This document shows positions 9,990 through 18,959 of a DNA stretch of 64,000 bases, piece after piece (positions within the stretch are counted from its first letter, which is position 1; each line of letters begins with the position of its first letter). The translations under genes were made by a program, and so were the position numbers. Source of the DNA: Avibacterium avium (lineage in GTDB: Bacteria; Pseudomonadota; Gammaproteobacteria; Enterobacterales; Pasteurellaceae); contig NZ_UGSP01000001.1 in assembly GCF_900454535.1 (NCBI RefSeq), positions 1,175,501 through 1,239,500 of the forward strand, written 5' to 3'. The notes below the pieces were generated by a model, which searched no databases, had not been told where the DNA came from, and saw only the letters and a list, made by a program, of their open reading frames with translations.

Positions 9990-10787
9990 TTATCGAATAG
10001 TAAAATTAATCGGTACGCTCATTGAGCTAGCTAAACCAGCAGGTTTCGGGCCGATTGATTTGGCATTTTTTACCGCGCTTAGTGCAGCATTATCTAAATC
10101 CGCATTGCCTGAGGATTTTTGCACACTGGCATTGAGTAATGCGCCATCATTAGCGATTGAAAAGCTAATGGTTACGACACCTTGTTTACGCATCATTTTG
10201 GCGCGTTGTGGGTAGCGTTTGTGGCGTTCAATTTCTCGGCGTAGCGCATTGCGATAGGCATTGAGTTCATTTGAACTTGTACCTTTGCCGATTAAATTAG
10301 GGTTGCTCACCGTTGCCTTGCCCAAACTGGTTGCAACAGAATTGGCTTTGGCGTCCGAATTGATGTTGCGATCACCTTTTATCAGATCTTTATTGGCTAA
10401 TGGTTTTTCTTTCGGCTTTTTCTGTACTTTTTCTTTTTTCTGTTTCTCTTTTTGTGGCTTTTCTTTCTTTGGCTCTTTCGGTTTTTCTTTCTTAATTTCT
10501 TTTGGCTTTTCCGGTTTTGGCGATTCAGGTTTTACAATGGGATCGGACACCGTTTCTTTTGCCACTGGCTCTGGCTCAGGTTCTGCAACAGGTTCTGGCG
10601 CAGGTTCAGGTTCTTCAACGGTCATTCCCATTAGCATTTCCATTGAAATACTATTGTCGATCACGTCTGCTTGATAGCCATTGGCGCTGCTGTCGACTTT
10701 TACTGCATAGACAATCGCCCCAATCACGGTGGCGTGAAATAGGAGAGAAAAGAAGAAGCCGAACCAAGAACGATGTTTATTTGCCAT
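9990..10787 (-). CDS. tonB: energy transducer TonB
   Basis: Couples the proton-motive force harvested by ExbB-ExbD to outer-membrane receptors for iron and haem sources. 265 residues: a short cytoplasmic N-terminus, one transmembrane segment (about 9-28), a Pro/Glu then Pro/Lys-rich periplasm-spanning stretch (about 55-135, repeats of EPEPEP, KPKEP and EKPKE type), and a C-terminal TonB domain with RYPQRAKMMRKQGVVTISF and the final SVPINFTIR. The ATG follows directly after the exbD stop codon (TAAATG), so the two are translationally coupled. Third gene of exbB-exbD-tonB. Confidence 0.96.
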   Translation of the reverse strand: MANKHRSWFGFFFSLLFHATVIGAIVYAVKVDSSANGYQADVIDNSISMEMLMGMTVEEPEPAPEPVAEPEPEPVAKETVSDPIVKPESPKPEKPKEIKKEKPKEPKKEKPQKEKQKKEKVQKKPKEKPLANKDLIKGDRNINSDAKANSVATSLGKATVSNPNLIGKGTSSNELNAYRNALRREIERHKRYPQRAKMMRKQGVVTISFSIANDGALLNASVQKSSGNADLDNAALSAVKNAKSIGPKPAGLASSMSVPINFTIR

Positions 10788-11174
10788 TTATTTGCCTTTT
10801 TCTTTCATTGTAACAATGGCAACATTTTTGATGTTATTTTTCGCCATTAAATCTGTTAGGCTAACAAAATCTTGGAAGGTGGCTTTAGCGTCCACTTTCA
10901 GGGTTACTTTTTGATCTTTCGCCCAGCTTGCCACTTCTTTTTCCATTTGCGCTAAATCTGTCGGTTTATCATTAAAAAAGATTTCGCCTGTTTCCGTAAC
11001 GGTTAATAATTTGGCTAAATCGTCCGATTTAAACGCCACGGTGCTACTGGCTTTTGGCACATTCACTTGAATTTTGCCTTGCGAAATAAAAGACGCAGTG
11101 ATTAAGACAATCGCCAGCAACACTAACATAATATCAATGAAAGGGATAATATTGATTTCATCAAACTTTTTCAC
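10788..11174 (-). CDS. exbD: TonB-system biopolymer transporter ExbD
   Basis: Inner-membrane partner of ExbB and TonB. 128 residues with one transmembrane helix (about 9-28) that contains the proton-path aspartate in FIDIMLVLL, followed by a periplasmic domain. The start is GTG, one base after the exbB stop codon; an ATG overlapping the exbB stop is followed at once by TGA and cannot be used. Length is slightly below the 141 of E. coli ExbD. Confidence 0.95.
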   Translation of the reverse strand: MKKFDEINIIPFIDIMLVLLAIVLITASFISQGKIQVNVPKASSTVAFKSDDLAKLLTVTETGEIFFNDKPTDLAQMEKEVASWAKDQKVTLKVDAKATFQDFVSLTDLMAKNNIKNVAIVTMKEKGK

Positions 11175-11175
11175 A

Positions 11176-11631
11176 TTATGCCCCTAGATTTTTTTGTCCG
11201 TTTAAGGCTTTCCATTTTAGGCGATTGACTTCCACTTTGCGTTGCAAGCCGTTGTAAAACACCATTGATGGAATGGCGACTAAAATCCCCACCGCCGTGG
11301 CTTTTAAGGCAAGGGAAAGGTTAAGCATAATGGCAGCGGCATCAATGTCCCCACCTGAATTTCCTAATTCATAGAAAGTTAATAAAATCCCGATAACTGT
11401 ACCCAATAAACCCACATAAGGGGCATTTGAGCCAATGGTGGAAATAATGGTGAGGTTACGGTTGAGATCGATGTCTAACTCGTGGATATTGGTGTAGTGC
11501 GAAACGTTCACACGGCTCAAAAAGATAAAGCGTTCAATCACGAACCATACCATAATAAAGCTCATTAAACCGAGTAAACCTAAAATAATATAATCAACAT
11601 AATGTTGTAAAAATGCGAATAATTGCGGCAT
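11176..11631 (-). CDS. exbB: TonB-system proton channel subunit ExbB
   Basis: MotA/TolQ/ExbB proton-channel family. 151 residues with three hydrophobic helices (about 12-34, 70-90 and 105-128), the compact form typical of Pasteurellaceae and shorter than E. coli ExbB. The conserved segment [15 protein letters not shown] and the following helix are readable. AAGGA (complement of 11641-11645) is the ribosome binding site. First gene of the exbB-exbD-tonB operon, with a probable Fur box upstream. Confidence 0.95.
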   Translation of the reverse strand: MPQLFAFLQHYVDYIILGLLGLMSFIMVWFVIERFIFLSRVNVSHYTNIHELDIDLNRNLTIISTIGSNAPYVGLLGTVIGILLTFYELGNSGGDIDAAAIMLNLSLALKATAVGILVAIPSMVFYNGLQRKVEVNRLKWKALNGQKNLGA

Positions 11632-11685
11632 TTGAAAGTGTCCTTAACGTTGACTTCAAAAGATCAGCTAGATTAGCTAAGTTGT

Positions 11686-11706
11686 AATTGAGAATTAATT
11701 TCAATT
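11686..11706. promoter_or_regulatory. probable Fur box upstream of exbB
   Basis: A 21-base imperfect palindrome with arms AATTGAGAAT and AATTTCAATT, of the AATTGANAAT type expected for a Fur operator, lies 55 bases before the exbB start. exbB-exbD-tonB is a standard Fur target. No computed score is available. Confidence 0.5.
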
Positions 11707-11795
11707 AGCTTTGGATTTTAGCAAATTAAAAATTCTAGGTAAAGTTTAGCGGAAAAAAGTGCGGTATATTTTTCTTATCGTTTTATGCAAAATCA

Positions 11796-11825
11796 TAGCA
11801 AACGATTGCGTAGGCGTGCTACAAT
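11796..11825 (+). promoter_or_regulatory. PurR operator overlapping the purM promoter
   Basis: TAGCAAACGATTGCGT (11796-11811) matches the PUR box ACGCAAACGTTTGCGT at 13 of 16 positions. It covers the -35 region of a promoter whose -10 is TACAAT (11820-11825), the position expected for repression. Confidence 0.75.
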
Positions 11826-11866
11826 ACGCGCAATTTTCAGTAACTCAAGTCATATAGGAAAAAATC

Positions 11867-12904
11867 GTGAGCAAACAATCATTAAGTTACAAAGATGCGG
11901 GTGTGGATATTAATGCCGGTAATGCCTTAGTAGAAAAAATTAAAGCCGATGTAAAACGCACCACACGTCCCGAAGTGATTGGCGGGTTGGGCGGATTTGG
12001 CGCACTTTGTGCGTTGCCGAGCAAGTATAAAGAGCCAATTTTGGTGTCTGGCACAGACGGCGTTGGCACAAAATTACGCCTTGCCATTGATTTGAATAAA
12101 CACGATACCATCGGCATTGACTTGGTGGCGATGTGTGTTAATGATTTAGTGGTGCAAGGGGCTGAGCCGCTATTTTTCCTAGATTATTATGCCACAGGCA
12201 AATTAGACGTAGATGTGGCGGCCAGCGTGATCAAAGGCATTGCCAACGGTTGTGAACAATCAGGTTGCGCCTTAGTGGGCGGTGAAACCGCAGAAATGCC
12301 GGGAATGTATCATCAAGGTGATTATGATTTAGCAGGGTTCTGCGTGGGTGTGGTCGAGAAGTCAGAAATTATTGACGGCAGCCAAGTGAAAGTGGGTGAT
12401 GCCTTGATCGCATTAGGCTCAAGTGGCGCGCATTCCAATGGTTATTCCTTAATTCGCAAAGTGATCGAGCGTTCAGGTATCGATCCTGCTAGCGCAGAAT
12501 TAGACGGCAAGCCTTTCGCCGATCAAGTGTTAGCACCAACCAAAATTTATGTTAAATCCATTTTACAATTAATCAAACAAGTGCCTGTTCACGCCATTTC
12601 TCACTTAACGGGTGGTGGTTTCTGGGAAAATATCCCACGCGTGTTACCGCATAATGTGAAAGCGGTGATCGATGAATCAAGCTGGCAGTGGCCTGCTATT
12701 TTTAACTGGCTACAAGAGCAGGGCAATATCGAACGCTATGAAATGTATCGCACCTTCAACTGCGGGGTGGGTATGATCATCGCCTTGCCACAAGATCAAG
12801 TGGAAACCGCGTTGGCGTTATTGCAACAAGCAGGAGAAAAAGCGTGGCAGATTGGTCGCATTGAAAGTGCGAGTGAAGGCGAAGAGCAGGTTGTTATTCG
12901 TTAA
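11867..12904 (+). CDS. purM: phosphoribosylformylglycinamidine cyclo-ligase
   Basis: Fifth step of purine synthesis, ATP-dependent closure of FGAM to aminoimidazole ribonucleotide. 345 residues, the E. coli length. The start is GTG (11867), with AGGA ten bases upstream; the E. coli gene also starts with GTG and begins in a very similar way ([11 protein letters not shown]). [20 protein letters not shown] and [11 protein letters not shown] mark the ATP-binding and catalytic parts. Its stop codon overlaps the purN start by one base (TAATG). Controlled by a PUR box. Confidence 0.98.
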   Translation: MSKQSLSYKDAGVDINAGNALVEKIKADVKRTTRPEVIGGLGGFGALCALPSKYKEPILVSGTDGVGTKLRLAIDLNKHDTIGIDLVAMCVNDLVVQGAEPLFFLDYYATGKLDVDVAASVIKGIANGCEQSGCALVGGETAEMPGMYHQGDYDLAGFCVGVVEKSEIIDGSQVKVGDALIALGSSGAHSNGYSLIRKVIERSGIDPASAELDGKPFADQVLAPTKIYVKSILQLIKQVPVHAISHLTGGGFWENIPRVLPHNVKAVIDESSWQWPAIFNWLQEQGNIERYEMYRTFNCGVGMIIALPQDQVETALALLQQAGEKAWQIGRIESASEGEEQVVIR

Positions 12905-13542
12905 TGAAAAAGATCGTTGTACTGATTTCTGGTGAAGGACAAACCTTGCAAAGCATTATTGATGCTTGCAAGGCGGGGGATATTCCTGCGCAGATTTGTG
13001 CTGTTATCGCCAATAAAGCAAACGCTTATGGCTTACAGCGCGCAAAAATGGCTGAAATTCCTACCGCGCTTTTTGAACGCAAAGATTACGCCGATAATCT
13101 AGCAATGGATCAGGCTATCGGTGATTATATTGCTGAGCTTGGCGCAGATTTAATTGTGCTAGCTGGTTATATGAAAATCCTAACTGCTGAATTTACCCAA
13201 CGTTTTGCAGGCAAAATTCTCAACATTCACCCATCACTGTTGCCAAAATATCCGGGCTTACACACTTATCAGCGCGCGTTGGAAGCGGGCGATCAAGAAC
13301 ACGGTACAACGGTGCATTTTGTTAATGAAGAAGTGGACGGTGGTGCGATCGTGCTGCAAGCCAAAGTGCCAATTTTTCCAGATGATGAAGTCAGTGATAT
13401 TGAGCAGCGCGTGAAATATCAGGAGCAGCAAATTTATCCTTTAGTGATAAATTGGTTTGTGACTGAGCGTTTAAGGTTAAAAGAAGGCAAGGCTTATTTA
13501 GATCAGTGCGCGTTACCTGAAAATGGATATGCCGCAGAATAA
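12904..13542 (+). CDS. purN: phosphoribosylglycinamide formyltransferase (PurN)
   Basis: 10-formyltetrahydrofolate-dependent formylation of glycinamide ribonucleotide. 212 residues. The catalytic triad is readable as N107 and H109 in LNIHPSLLP and D145 in EEVDGGAIV, one residue off the E. coli numbering. The N-terminal phosphate loop reads ISGEGQTLQSII instead of the usual SGNGSNLQAII; the change is mild. Translationally coupled to purM. Confidence 0.97.
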   Translation: MKKIVVLISGEGQTLQSIIDACKAGDIPAQICAVIANKANAYGLQRAKMAEIPTALFERKDYADNLAMDQAIGDYIAELGADLIVLAGYMKILTAEFTQRFAGKILNIHPSLLPKYPGLHTYQRALEAGDQEHGTTVHFVNEEVDGGAIVLQAKVPIFPDDEVSDIEQRVKYQEQQIYPLVINWFVTERLRLKEGKAYLDQCALPENGYAAE

Positions 13543-13558
13543 AATTGTATAAAAATGC

Positions 13559-13620
13559 ACCGCACTTTAATAATCCTTATGAAATATGAGCGATTTTTAG
13601 CAAAAGTGCGGTCATTTTTT
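13559..13620 (+). terminator. probable terminator after purN with spaced uptake arms
   Basis: ACCGCACTTT (13559-13568) and AAAGTGCGGT (13603-13612) can pair across a 34-base loop and are followed by CATTTTTTT. The long loop makes it weaker than the other uptake-pair terminators. Confidence 0.5.
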
Positions 13621-13670
13621 TATGGATTTTTGTTATAGTAAGGCAAATTTTGTAACCTATCAGGATCACA

Positions 13671-14219
13671 ATGACAGAAAAAGTTATTATTGATGAAAAT
13701 CGATTTATGCGAACTATCTCTCGTATTGCACACGAAATCATCGAAAAACATCAAGATTTGGATCAATTAGTCATCGTTGGCATTAAACGCCGTGGTGCGG
13801 AAATTGCTGATTTAATTAAGCGAAAAATTCTTGACCTTACAGGCAAAGATTTGCCGTCAATGGATTTGGATATTACTTTTTATCGTGATGATTTAGAATA
13901 CATTGAGCCGCAAAATCAATCGCCAGTATATAGCGGCACATCAAATTATCTTAGCATACAGGATAAAATTGTTATCTTAATTGATGATGTATTATTCACT
14001 GGTCGTACAATTCGTGCTGCATTAGATGCGCTGATTGATTTTGGACGCGCAGCAAAAGTAGAATTAGTTATTTTTGTTGATCGTGGTCATCGTGAGTTAC
14101 CGATTCGCGCGGATTATGTCGGGAAGAATATCCCAACCAGTCGAAGCGAGAAGATTCAAGTTCGTACAATGAAATTTGATCAATGTTACGAAGTGGTATT
14201 ACAAGCAAACAACAAATGA
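13671..14219 (+). CDS. pyrR: bifunctional pyr operon regulator / uracil phosphoribosyltransferase PyrR
   Basis: 182 residues. The PRPP-binding motif VILIDDVLFTGRTIRAA (about 102-118) and the hood-forming HEIIEKH and RRGAEIADLI segments are those of PyrR. In Gram-positives PyrR attenuates pyr mRNA; family members also salvage uracil with PRPP. No PyrR-type attenuator is visible in this window, so the salvage role is the safer assignment. AGGA at 13661-13664 precedes the ATG. Followed 60 bases later by the SurA-like gene in the same direction. Confidence 0.93.
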   Translation: MTEKVIIDENRFMRTISRIAHEIIEKHQDLDQLVIVGIKRRGAEIADLIKRKILDLTGKDLPSMDLDITFYRDDLEYIEPQNQSPVYSGTSNYLSIQDKIVILIDDVLFTGRTIRAALDALIDFGRAAKVELVIFVDRGHRELPIRADYVGKNIPTSRSEKIQVRTMKFDQCYEVVLQANNK

Positions 14220-14279
14220 ACCTTTTAGCAAAAAAATTATCTAATTAACCAGATTTTAACTCTAATTAATGGAATAAAG

Positions 14280-15224
14280 ATGAAACTATTAAAGATTAAG
14301 AACCTATTTCTTTCAGCAATCGCCTTATTTGCCGTAGCCTTAACCGCACAGGCAGAAGAACGTGTAGTGGCAACGGTAAATGGTGTGCCTATTTTGGAAA
14401 GCCAAGTGCGCGGAGCGTTAGGTAAACGTGCGAATACATCAGGCAATCGTCAAGCAGCGCTTAATAGCATCATTGATGAAATTTTGGTGCAACAGGCTAT
14501 TCAAAATTCTGGCGTAAAAGTAAGTAGTGCGCAGGTTGATCGTGTGATTGAAGGGATTGCAGCGCAAAATGGTTTAACCTTTGGACAACTTCTTGATGCC
14601 CTTGACTATCAAGGCATTAGCTATCCCCAGTTCCGTCAGCAAATTGCTAATCAATTATTAATGGGCGAAGTGCGTAATAAAGTAATTGGTGAAAGTATTG
14701 GCGTGAACCAAGAAGAAGTTCAAGAACTTGGACAAAAACTTCTACAACAGGCGCGTGCGCAAGGTACAGAAAAGAAAGTAATGGGAACGGAATATAAAGT
14801 TCGTCATATCTTATTGAAATTAAACCCATTATTGAATGATGCACAAGCAAAAGCAGAATTAAATAAAGTGCGTAGTGAGATTCAAAGTGGAAAAACAACC
14901 TTTGCTGATGCGGCATTGTTATATTCTAAAGATTATTTATCAGGGGCGAATGGCGGTAATTTAGGTTTTGCTTTCCCAGAAGCTTATGTGCCACCTTTTG
15001 CGAAAACCGTACAAACCACCAAAAAAGGCACAATTTCTGCGCCGTTTAAAACTGAATTTGGTTGGCATATTTTAGAAGTTACCGATACCCGTCAAGGGGA
15101 TCGCACACAACAAGCTTATATGCAAAAAGCGTATCAGCAGCTGATCAACGAACAGATTCAAACTTATTCGAAAGATTGGCTAGTTGCCTTGCGTAAACAA
15201 GCGAATATTCAATATTTCAGATAA
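14280..15224 (+). CDS. surA: SurA-like periplasmic peptidyl-prolyl isomerase/chaperone
   Basis: 314 residues with a Sec signal peptide (cleavage expected after AQA, about residue 25). The N-terminal SurA chaperone region (REQs such as [34 protein letters not shown]) is followed by one parvulin domain (about 165-270: [37 protein letters not shown]). E. coli SurA has two parvulin domains and 428 residues; this single-domain form is the shorter Pasteurellaceae type. Expected role is folding of outer-membrane proteins. Ends at a strong terminator. Confidence 0.9.
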   Translation: MKLLKIKNLFLSAIALFAVALTAQAEERVVATVNGVPILESQVRGALGKRANTSGNRQAALNSIIDEILVQQAIQNSGVKVSSAQVDRVIEGIAAQNGLTFGQLLDALDYQGISYPQFRQQIANQLLMGEVRNKVIGESIGVNQEEVQELGQKLLQQARAQGTEKKVMGTEYKVRHILLKLNPLLNDAQAKAELNKVRSEIQSGKTTFADAALLYSKDYLSGANGGNLGFAFPEAYVPPFAKTVQTTKKGTISAPFKTEFGWHILEVTDTRQGDRTQQAYMQKAYQQLINEQIQTYSKDWLVALRKQANIQYFR

Positions 15225-15228
15225 TCAA

Positions 15229-15260
15229 AAAATCCCAGCCAAAGGCTGGGATTTTGTTTT
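15229..15260 (+). terminator. terminator of surA
   Basis: 12-base arms AAAATCCCAGCC (15229-15240) and GGCTGGGATTTT (15244-15255), loop AAA, followed by GTTTTAT. Confidence 0.85.
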
Positions 15261-15295
15261 ATAATAGCCCGTCTTTTTTTAACGTGATAAAAAAT

Positions 15296-16132
15296 ATGAA
15301 TTCAAAAACACATTTAGGTCATACTGCGCGTAAACGTTTTGGGCAGAACTTTTTATTTGATCAAAATATTATTCAAAGTATTGTGGCGGCGATTTATCCT
15401 CAGCCAAATCAATTTTTAGTGGAAATTGGCCCTGGTTTGGGAGCATTAACTGAGCCTGTTGCAGAGCAAGTTGAGCATCTTACCGTGGTAGAGCTGGATC
15501 GCGACTTGGCAGAACGCTTACGTCATCATCCGTTTTTACATCAAAAATTAACGGTAATTGAAGCTGATGCTATGCAATTTGATTTTGGTGAGCTTTACCG
15601 CGATCAGCATTTAGCGGAAAAAAATCAGAAATTACGCATTTTCGGCAATCTTCCCTATAACATTTCAACGCCATTAATGTTCCATTTGTTCAACTATTGC
15701 GAACAAATTCAAGATATGCACTTTATGCTACAAAAAGAAGTGGTGAAACGTCTTTGTGCTGCACCGAATAGCAAGGCTTACGGACGTTTAACCATTATGG
15801 CGCAATATTTTTGCCAAGTAATGCCTGTCTTGGAAGTGCCACCAACAGCATTCAAGCCTGCACCAAAAGTGGATTCAGCAGTAGTGCGTTTAATTCCACA
15901 CAGCACGCTTCCGCACCCTGTGAAGGATTTATATTGGCTTAATCGCGTGTGTACGCAAGCCTTTAATCAACGCCGTAAAACCTTGCGTAATGCTCTTTCT
16001 ACGTTATTTTCTGCAGAAAATCTTACCGCACTTGGGATTGATTTAAATGCACGGGCAGAAAATTTGGCTATTGCTGATTATGCAAGATTAGCCAACTGGC
16101 TGGCGGATAATGCTGAAAAAAGTGATGAATAA
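15296..16132 (+). CDS. rsmA: 16S rRNA A1518/A1519 dimethyltransferase
   Basis: Dimethylates two adjacent adenines in helix 45 of 16S rRNA (KsgA). The ATG at 15296 gives 278 residues beginning [20 protein letters not shown], which lines up with E. coli KsgA; the longer frame upstream runs through the surA terminator and is rejected. SAM-binding EIGPGLGAL lies at about 43-51 and the catalytic NLPYNIS at 118-124. No obvious strong ribosome binding site. It ends at a bidirectional terminator shared with the pirin gene. Confidence 0.96.
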   Translation: MNSKTHLGHTARKRFGQNFLFDQNIIQSIVAAIYPQPNQFLVEIGPGLGALTEPVAEQVEHLTVVELDRDLAERLRHHPFLHQKLTVIEADAMQFDFGELYRDQHLAEKNQKLRIFGNLPYNISTPLMFHLFNYCEQIQDMHFMLQKEVVKRLCAAPNSKAYGRLTIMAQYFCQVMPVLEVPPTAFKPAPKVDSAVVRLIPHSTLPHPVKDLYWLNRVCTQAFNQRRKTLRNALSTLFSAENLTALGIDLNARAENLAIADYARLANWLADNAEKSDE

Positions 16133-16133
16133 A

Positions 16134-16168
16134 AAAATCCCTTACTAAAATTAGTAAGGGATTTTGTT
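16134..16168. terminator. bidirectional terminator between rsmA and pirin
   Basis: 14-base arms AAAATCCCTTACTA (16134-16147) and TAGTAAGGGATTTT (16152-16165) with loop AAAT. Confidence 0.85.
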
Positions 16169-16175
16169 TATCTGA

Positions 16176-16889
16176 TTAAACAGTCATTGGAACTTCCATT
16201 AACAGAATTTCAGTGTCGCTATCTGCCACAATATCAAAATTCTCCGTATCCCAAACACCTAAACCATCGCGAGTTGATAGTTTTTGTCCTGCAACTGTCG
16301 CTTCGCCTTTCAATACGAAAGCATACACGCCGTTGCCTGATTTATGAATGTTATAGGTTTTTTCTGTTCCTTTATCAAATTTAGCTAATGAGAACCACGC
16401 ATCTTGGTGAATCCATACGCCTTCATCATCGGCATTCGGTGAAAGAATTTGTTGGAAATCATTTGGTTTTGCGCCATCTGCAATGCTAATTTGTTGATAA
16501 CGTGGCGTAACATCTCGTTTATTCGGGAATACCCAGATTTGTAGAAATTGAGCAGGGATATCCGCATTCGGATTCATTTCACTATGGCTTACCCCAGTTC
16601 CCGCTGACATCACTTGAATGTCGCCTTGACGAATCACACTGCCGTTACCCATACTGTCTTTATGCGCCAAATCACCACTTAATGGAATAGAAATAATTTC
16701 CATATTATCGTGCGGATGCGTACCAAAGCCCATTCCACCTTCTACATAATCATCGTTGATCACGCGCAATGCACCAAAATGGATACGCGCTGGATCATAA
16801 TAATTAGCAAAGCTAAAAGTATGGCGACTTTTTAACCAACCGTGATCTGCGTTGCCACGGCTATCTGCTGAATGATATAAGGTTTTCAT
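16176..16889 (-). CDS. pirin family protein (YhhW-like)
   Basis: 237 residues from the ATG at 16889, which has AGGAGT upstream; a longer frame starting at 16925 lacks such a site. Bicupin pirin fold: the N-terminal domain keeps the metal ligands H58, H60, H102 and E104 (THPHDNMEI and GTGVSHSEMN), and RHTFSFANYYDP is the family's N-terminal signature. Homologues have quercetin 2,3-dioxygenase activity in vitro; the in vivo role in this family is unclear. A possible 13-residue reading frame is divergent from it. Confidence 0.92.
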   Translation of the reverse strand: MKTLYHSADSRGNADHGWLKSRHTFSFANYYDPARIHFGALRVINDDYVEGGMGFGTHPHDNMEIISIPLSGDLAHKDSMGNGSVIRQGDIQVMSAGTGVSHSEMNPNADIPAQFLQIWVFPNKRDVTPRYQQISIADGAKPNDFQQILSPNADDEGVWIHQDAWFSLAKFDKGTEKTYNIHKSGNGVYAFVLKGEATVAGQKLSTRDGLGVWDTENFDIVADSDTEILLMEVPMTV

Positions 16890-16915
16890 AATTACACTCC
16901 TAAATTTTAAATTTG

Positions 16916-16945
16916 TTGAAATCATTTATTTACGGGAGCTATTCT
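16916..16945 (+). promoter_or_regulatory. candidate promoter divergent from pirin
   Basis: TTGAAA (16916-16921), 18-base spacer, TATTCT (16940-16945). It points toward the 13-codon frame at 16970. Confidence 0.35.
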
Positions 16946-16969
16946 ACATTTTCTATTTAGGAGATAAAG

Positions 16970-17011
16970 ATGGAAAAAATGAAAAGACTTTTTATTCATA
17001 GTAAAAAATAA
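16970..17011 (+). CDS. possible 13-residue peptide (MEKMKRLFIHSKK)
   Basis: A 13-codon frame with a perfect AGGAG (16959-16963) six bases before its ATG, a promoter-like sequence upstream and a hairpin directly downstream. The peptide is strongly basic. It matches nothing I recognise and may be chance, but initiation signals of this quality in a 115-base intergenic gap are unusual. Confidence 0.3.
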   Translation: MEKMKRLFIHSKK

Positions 17012-17034
17012 GGCGATCCCAATGGAATCGCCTT
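17003..17034 (-). terminator. mltB terminator
   Basis: AAGGCGAT (17010-17017) and ATCGCCTT (17027-17034); on the minus strand the stem is followed by ATTTTTTAC. Confidence 0.75.
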
Positions 17035-17041
17035 GATGGTT

Positions 17042-18133
17042 TTATTGTTGAACTCTTGCTTTAATCCGATCAGCAAACATTCCAATACTTACTGCAAAAT
17101 AATTGGAGCGGTTCCAATCAAGCAAGGTGCGGAAATTATTTGACACTAAGAAAGCGCGACCATTTTCACCGTCTGGTTGCACAAGCCATAATTTGGCGTG
17201 AGAAAGTGCGGTGAAATTTTGTGTACTTTCTGAGTTGAATGATTTGAGTTCAATGCCCTGAGCTTGCCAATCTTGCAGTGAACGCGCTTTGTGCTTTTCA
17301 ATACCCGCTAAATTTGGGTTAATATACTGATTTAAACGCACTTCCACGCCCCACGGCAATTTATCGTCCCAACCGACTGTATGCAAATAACGAGCGATAG
17401 ACGCAAAGACATCATAGTGGTTTTTCCAAATATCTTTCTCGCCATCACCATTACCGTCCGCTGCATAGCTCAGGTAAGAACTTGGCATAAATTGCGTTTG
17501 CCCCATTGCGCCAGCCCAAGAACCTTTCATTTTATGGCGCTGGATATGATCACGTTCTAACATTTTCATTGCGGCAATAAATTCTTTACTAAATAACGGC
17601 TCACGGCGGCCATCAAAGGCAAGGGTAGCTAATACAGAAAGCACATCATAATAACCTTGATAATAACCAAAGCTACTTTCCATTCCCCATAGCGCCATTA
17701 AATATTCTTTTTGTACGCCAAATTTTTTGCTCGCCTTTTCTAATTGCGGTAATTGCTCCCAATAGCGTTGTTCCGCAACATTCACCTTATTTGTGGTCAG
17801 TACGCGGTTAAGATAATTCGTTACCCCATTAGGATTGAATACTCTTGGTTCATTCGGGTTACGTTTTTTTATTTTCCCCGCTTGTTGTTTATCCAATGCT
17901 ACTGCTTTAGGAATATATTGAATATTTTGTTGTGCATTTAGCACCGCACTTGAAACCCCTTGTCCTGCGGCTTTAGCTTTTAAAAATTGTACATAATCAT
18001 CAAAATTATTTAATGTACGAGGTTTGTTATATTGAGTATTAGCACTCACTGCTTTAATAGAATGACTACTTGAACAAGCAGATAATAAAACCGCAGAAAA
18101 TAATGAAGTAAAAATTAATTTTTTGTTAAACAT
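17042..18133 (-). CDS. mltB: lytic murein transglycosylase B (lipoprotein)
   Basis: Cleaves peptidoglycan glycan strands with formation of 1,6-anhydromuramic acid. 363 residues with a lipoprotein signal: the lipobox LLSAC puts the lipidated cysteine at C20, followed by SSS, predicting outer-membrane sorting. Catalytic glutamate E152 lies in LWGMESSFG, and the family motifs GAMGQTQFMPSSYLSYA and DGNGDGEKDIW follow. AAGGAA precedes the ATG. It lies only 22 bases after the last glycosyltransferase of the polysaccharide cluster and runs in the same direction, so it may be transcribed with it. Confidence 0.95.
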   Translation of the reverse strand: MFNKKLIFTSLFSAVLLSACSSSHSIKAVSANTQYNKPRTLNNFDDYVQFLKAKAAGQGVSSAVLNAQQNIQYIPKAVALDKQQAGKIKKRNPNEPRVFNPNGVTNYLNRVLTTNKVNVAEQRYWEQLPQLEKASKKFGVQKEYLMALWGMESSFGYYQGYYDVLSVLATLAFDGRREPLFSKEFIAAMKMLERDHIQRHKMKGSWAGAMGQTQFMPSSYLSYAADGNGDGEKDIWKNHYDVFASIARYLHTVGWDDKLPWGVEVRLNQYINPNLAGIEKHKARSLQDWQAQGIELKSFNSESTQNFTALSHAKLWLVQPDGENGRAFLVSNNFRTLLDWNRSNYFAVSIGMFADRIKARVQQ

Positions 18134-18155
18134 TGGCTTTCCTTAAAATAAAATA

Positions 18156-18959
18156 TTATTTGCGTAAAAACTTATAGATGATTTTTAATAATGAAACAGG
18201 TAATAAACGTGGTAAAACACGCAATAAAAATACGATAAATCCTGAAATGGTGGATTGTAATTTAACGTTACGTTTGAGTTTAAATAAATTCCACTCACAT
18301 TTTGCTTGCGCTAAGCCACGGCGGCGAGAAACCATTCCATTGCCTACACGAGCATAAACTAAAATATCAGGCAAATTCGCCACATTTTGCGGATATTTCG
18401 CCACCAAGTTAATCCATAAATAATAATCTTCCTGAATGTCTTGATAACCCCCAGCAGCTAATACAGCAGATTTTTGATAAGCCATGGTCATATGGTTGAA
18501 AGGGCTGCGCGTTTTTGTGAACTCGACAATTTCTTTAGGTTGAGTTGGTACATTGCGATAACTAACAATCTCTTGCATATTCTCGCCAAATTCAGCAATT
18601 TGTCCGCCAAAGATGATGGTTTCAGGATTTTGCTTGATGAAATTTACTTGTTTTTCAAAACGTTGTGGATCGCAAATGTCATCGGTATCCATACGGAAAA
18701 CCCATTCGTTAGCACAATGCAACAATCCTTCGTTTAACGCCTTGCCTAATCCTTGATTTACCGGCAGTTTTACTAATTTTAGCGGTAAAAATTCTGCAAA
18801 ATTTTGCACCGCACTTTCTAATTCGGGCGTAACGGCACCGTCAAATACTAAGACAATTTCATCAGCGGGCAAGGTTTGCACGCGCAAACTTTCTAAACAT
18901 TCACGCAAGAATTGTGGATTTTCCTTAATATATAAGGACATTAAAACTGAGAACTTCAT
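18156..18959 (-). CDS. family 2 glycosyltransferase
   Basis: 267 residues. GT-A fold glycosyltransferase: FSVLMSLYIKENPQFLRECLESL at the N-terminus (first 20 residues are the nucleotide-binding strand and helix), the metal-binding MDTDD at 90-94, then PFNHMTMAYQKSAVLAAGGYQ, the acceptor-site region. The C-terminus has a hydrophobic, basic stretch likely to sit on the inner membrane. It resembles the AmsE/LsgF type of LPS glycosyltransferase. It overlaps the preceding gene by one base. Donor and acceptor sugars cannot be read from the sequence. Confidence 0.9.
   Translation of the reverse strand: MKFSVLMSLYIKENPQFLRECLESLRVQTLPADEIVLVFDGAVTPELESAVQNFAEFLPLKLVKLPVNQGLGKALNEGLLHCANEWVFRMDTDDICDPQRFEKQVNFIKQNPETIIFGGQIAEFGENMQEIVSYRNVPTQPKEIVEFTKTRSPFNHMTMAYQKSAVLAAGGYQDIQEDYYLWINLVAKYPQNVANLPDILVYARVGNGMVSRRRGLAQAKCEWNLFKLKRNVKLQSTISGFIVFLLRVLPRLLPVSLLKIIYKFLRK

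Noticed and set aside
10261-10813. Plus-strand frames with Phe/Ser/Gly repeats opposite tonB
   Set aside because: They are the antisense reading of the Pro/Lys/Glu-rich spacer of TonB; no ribosome binding site and no family match.
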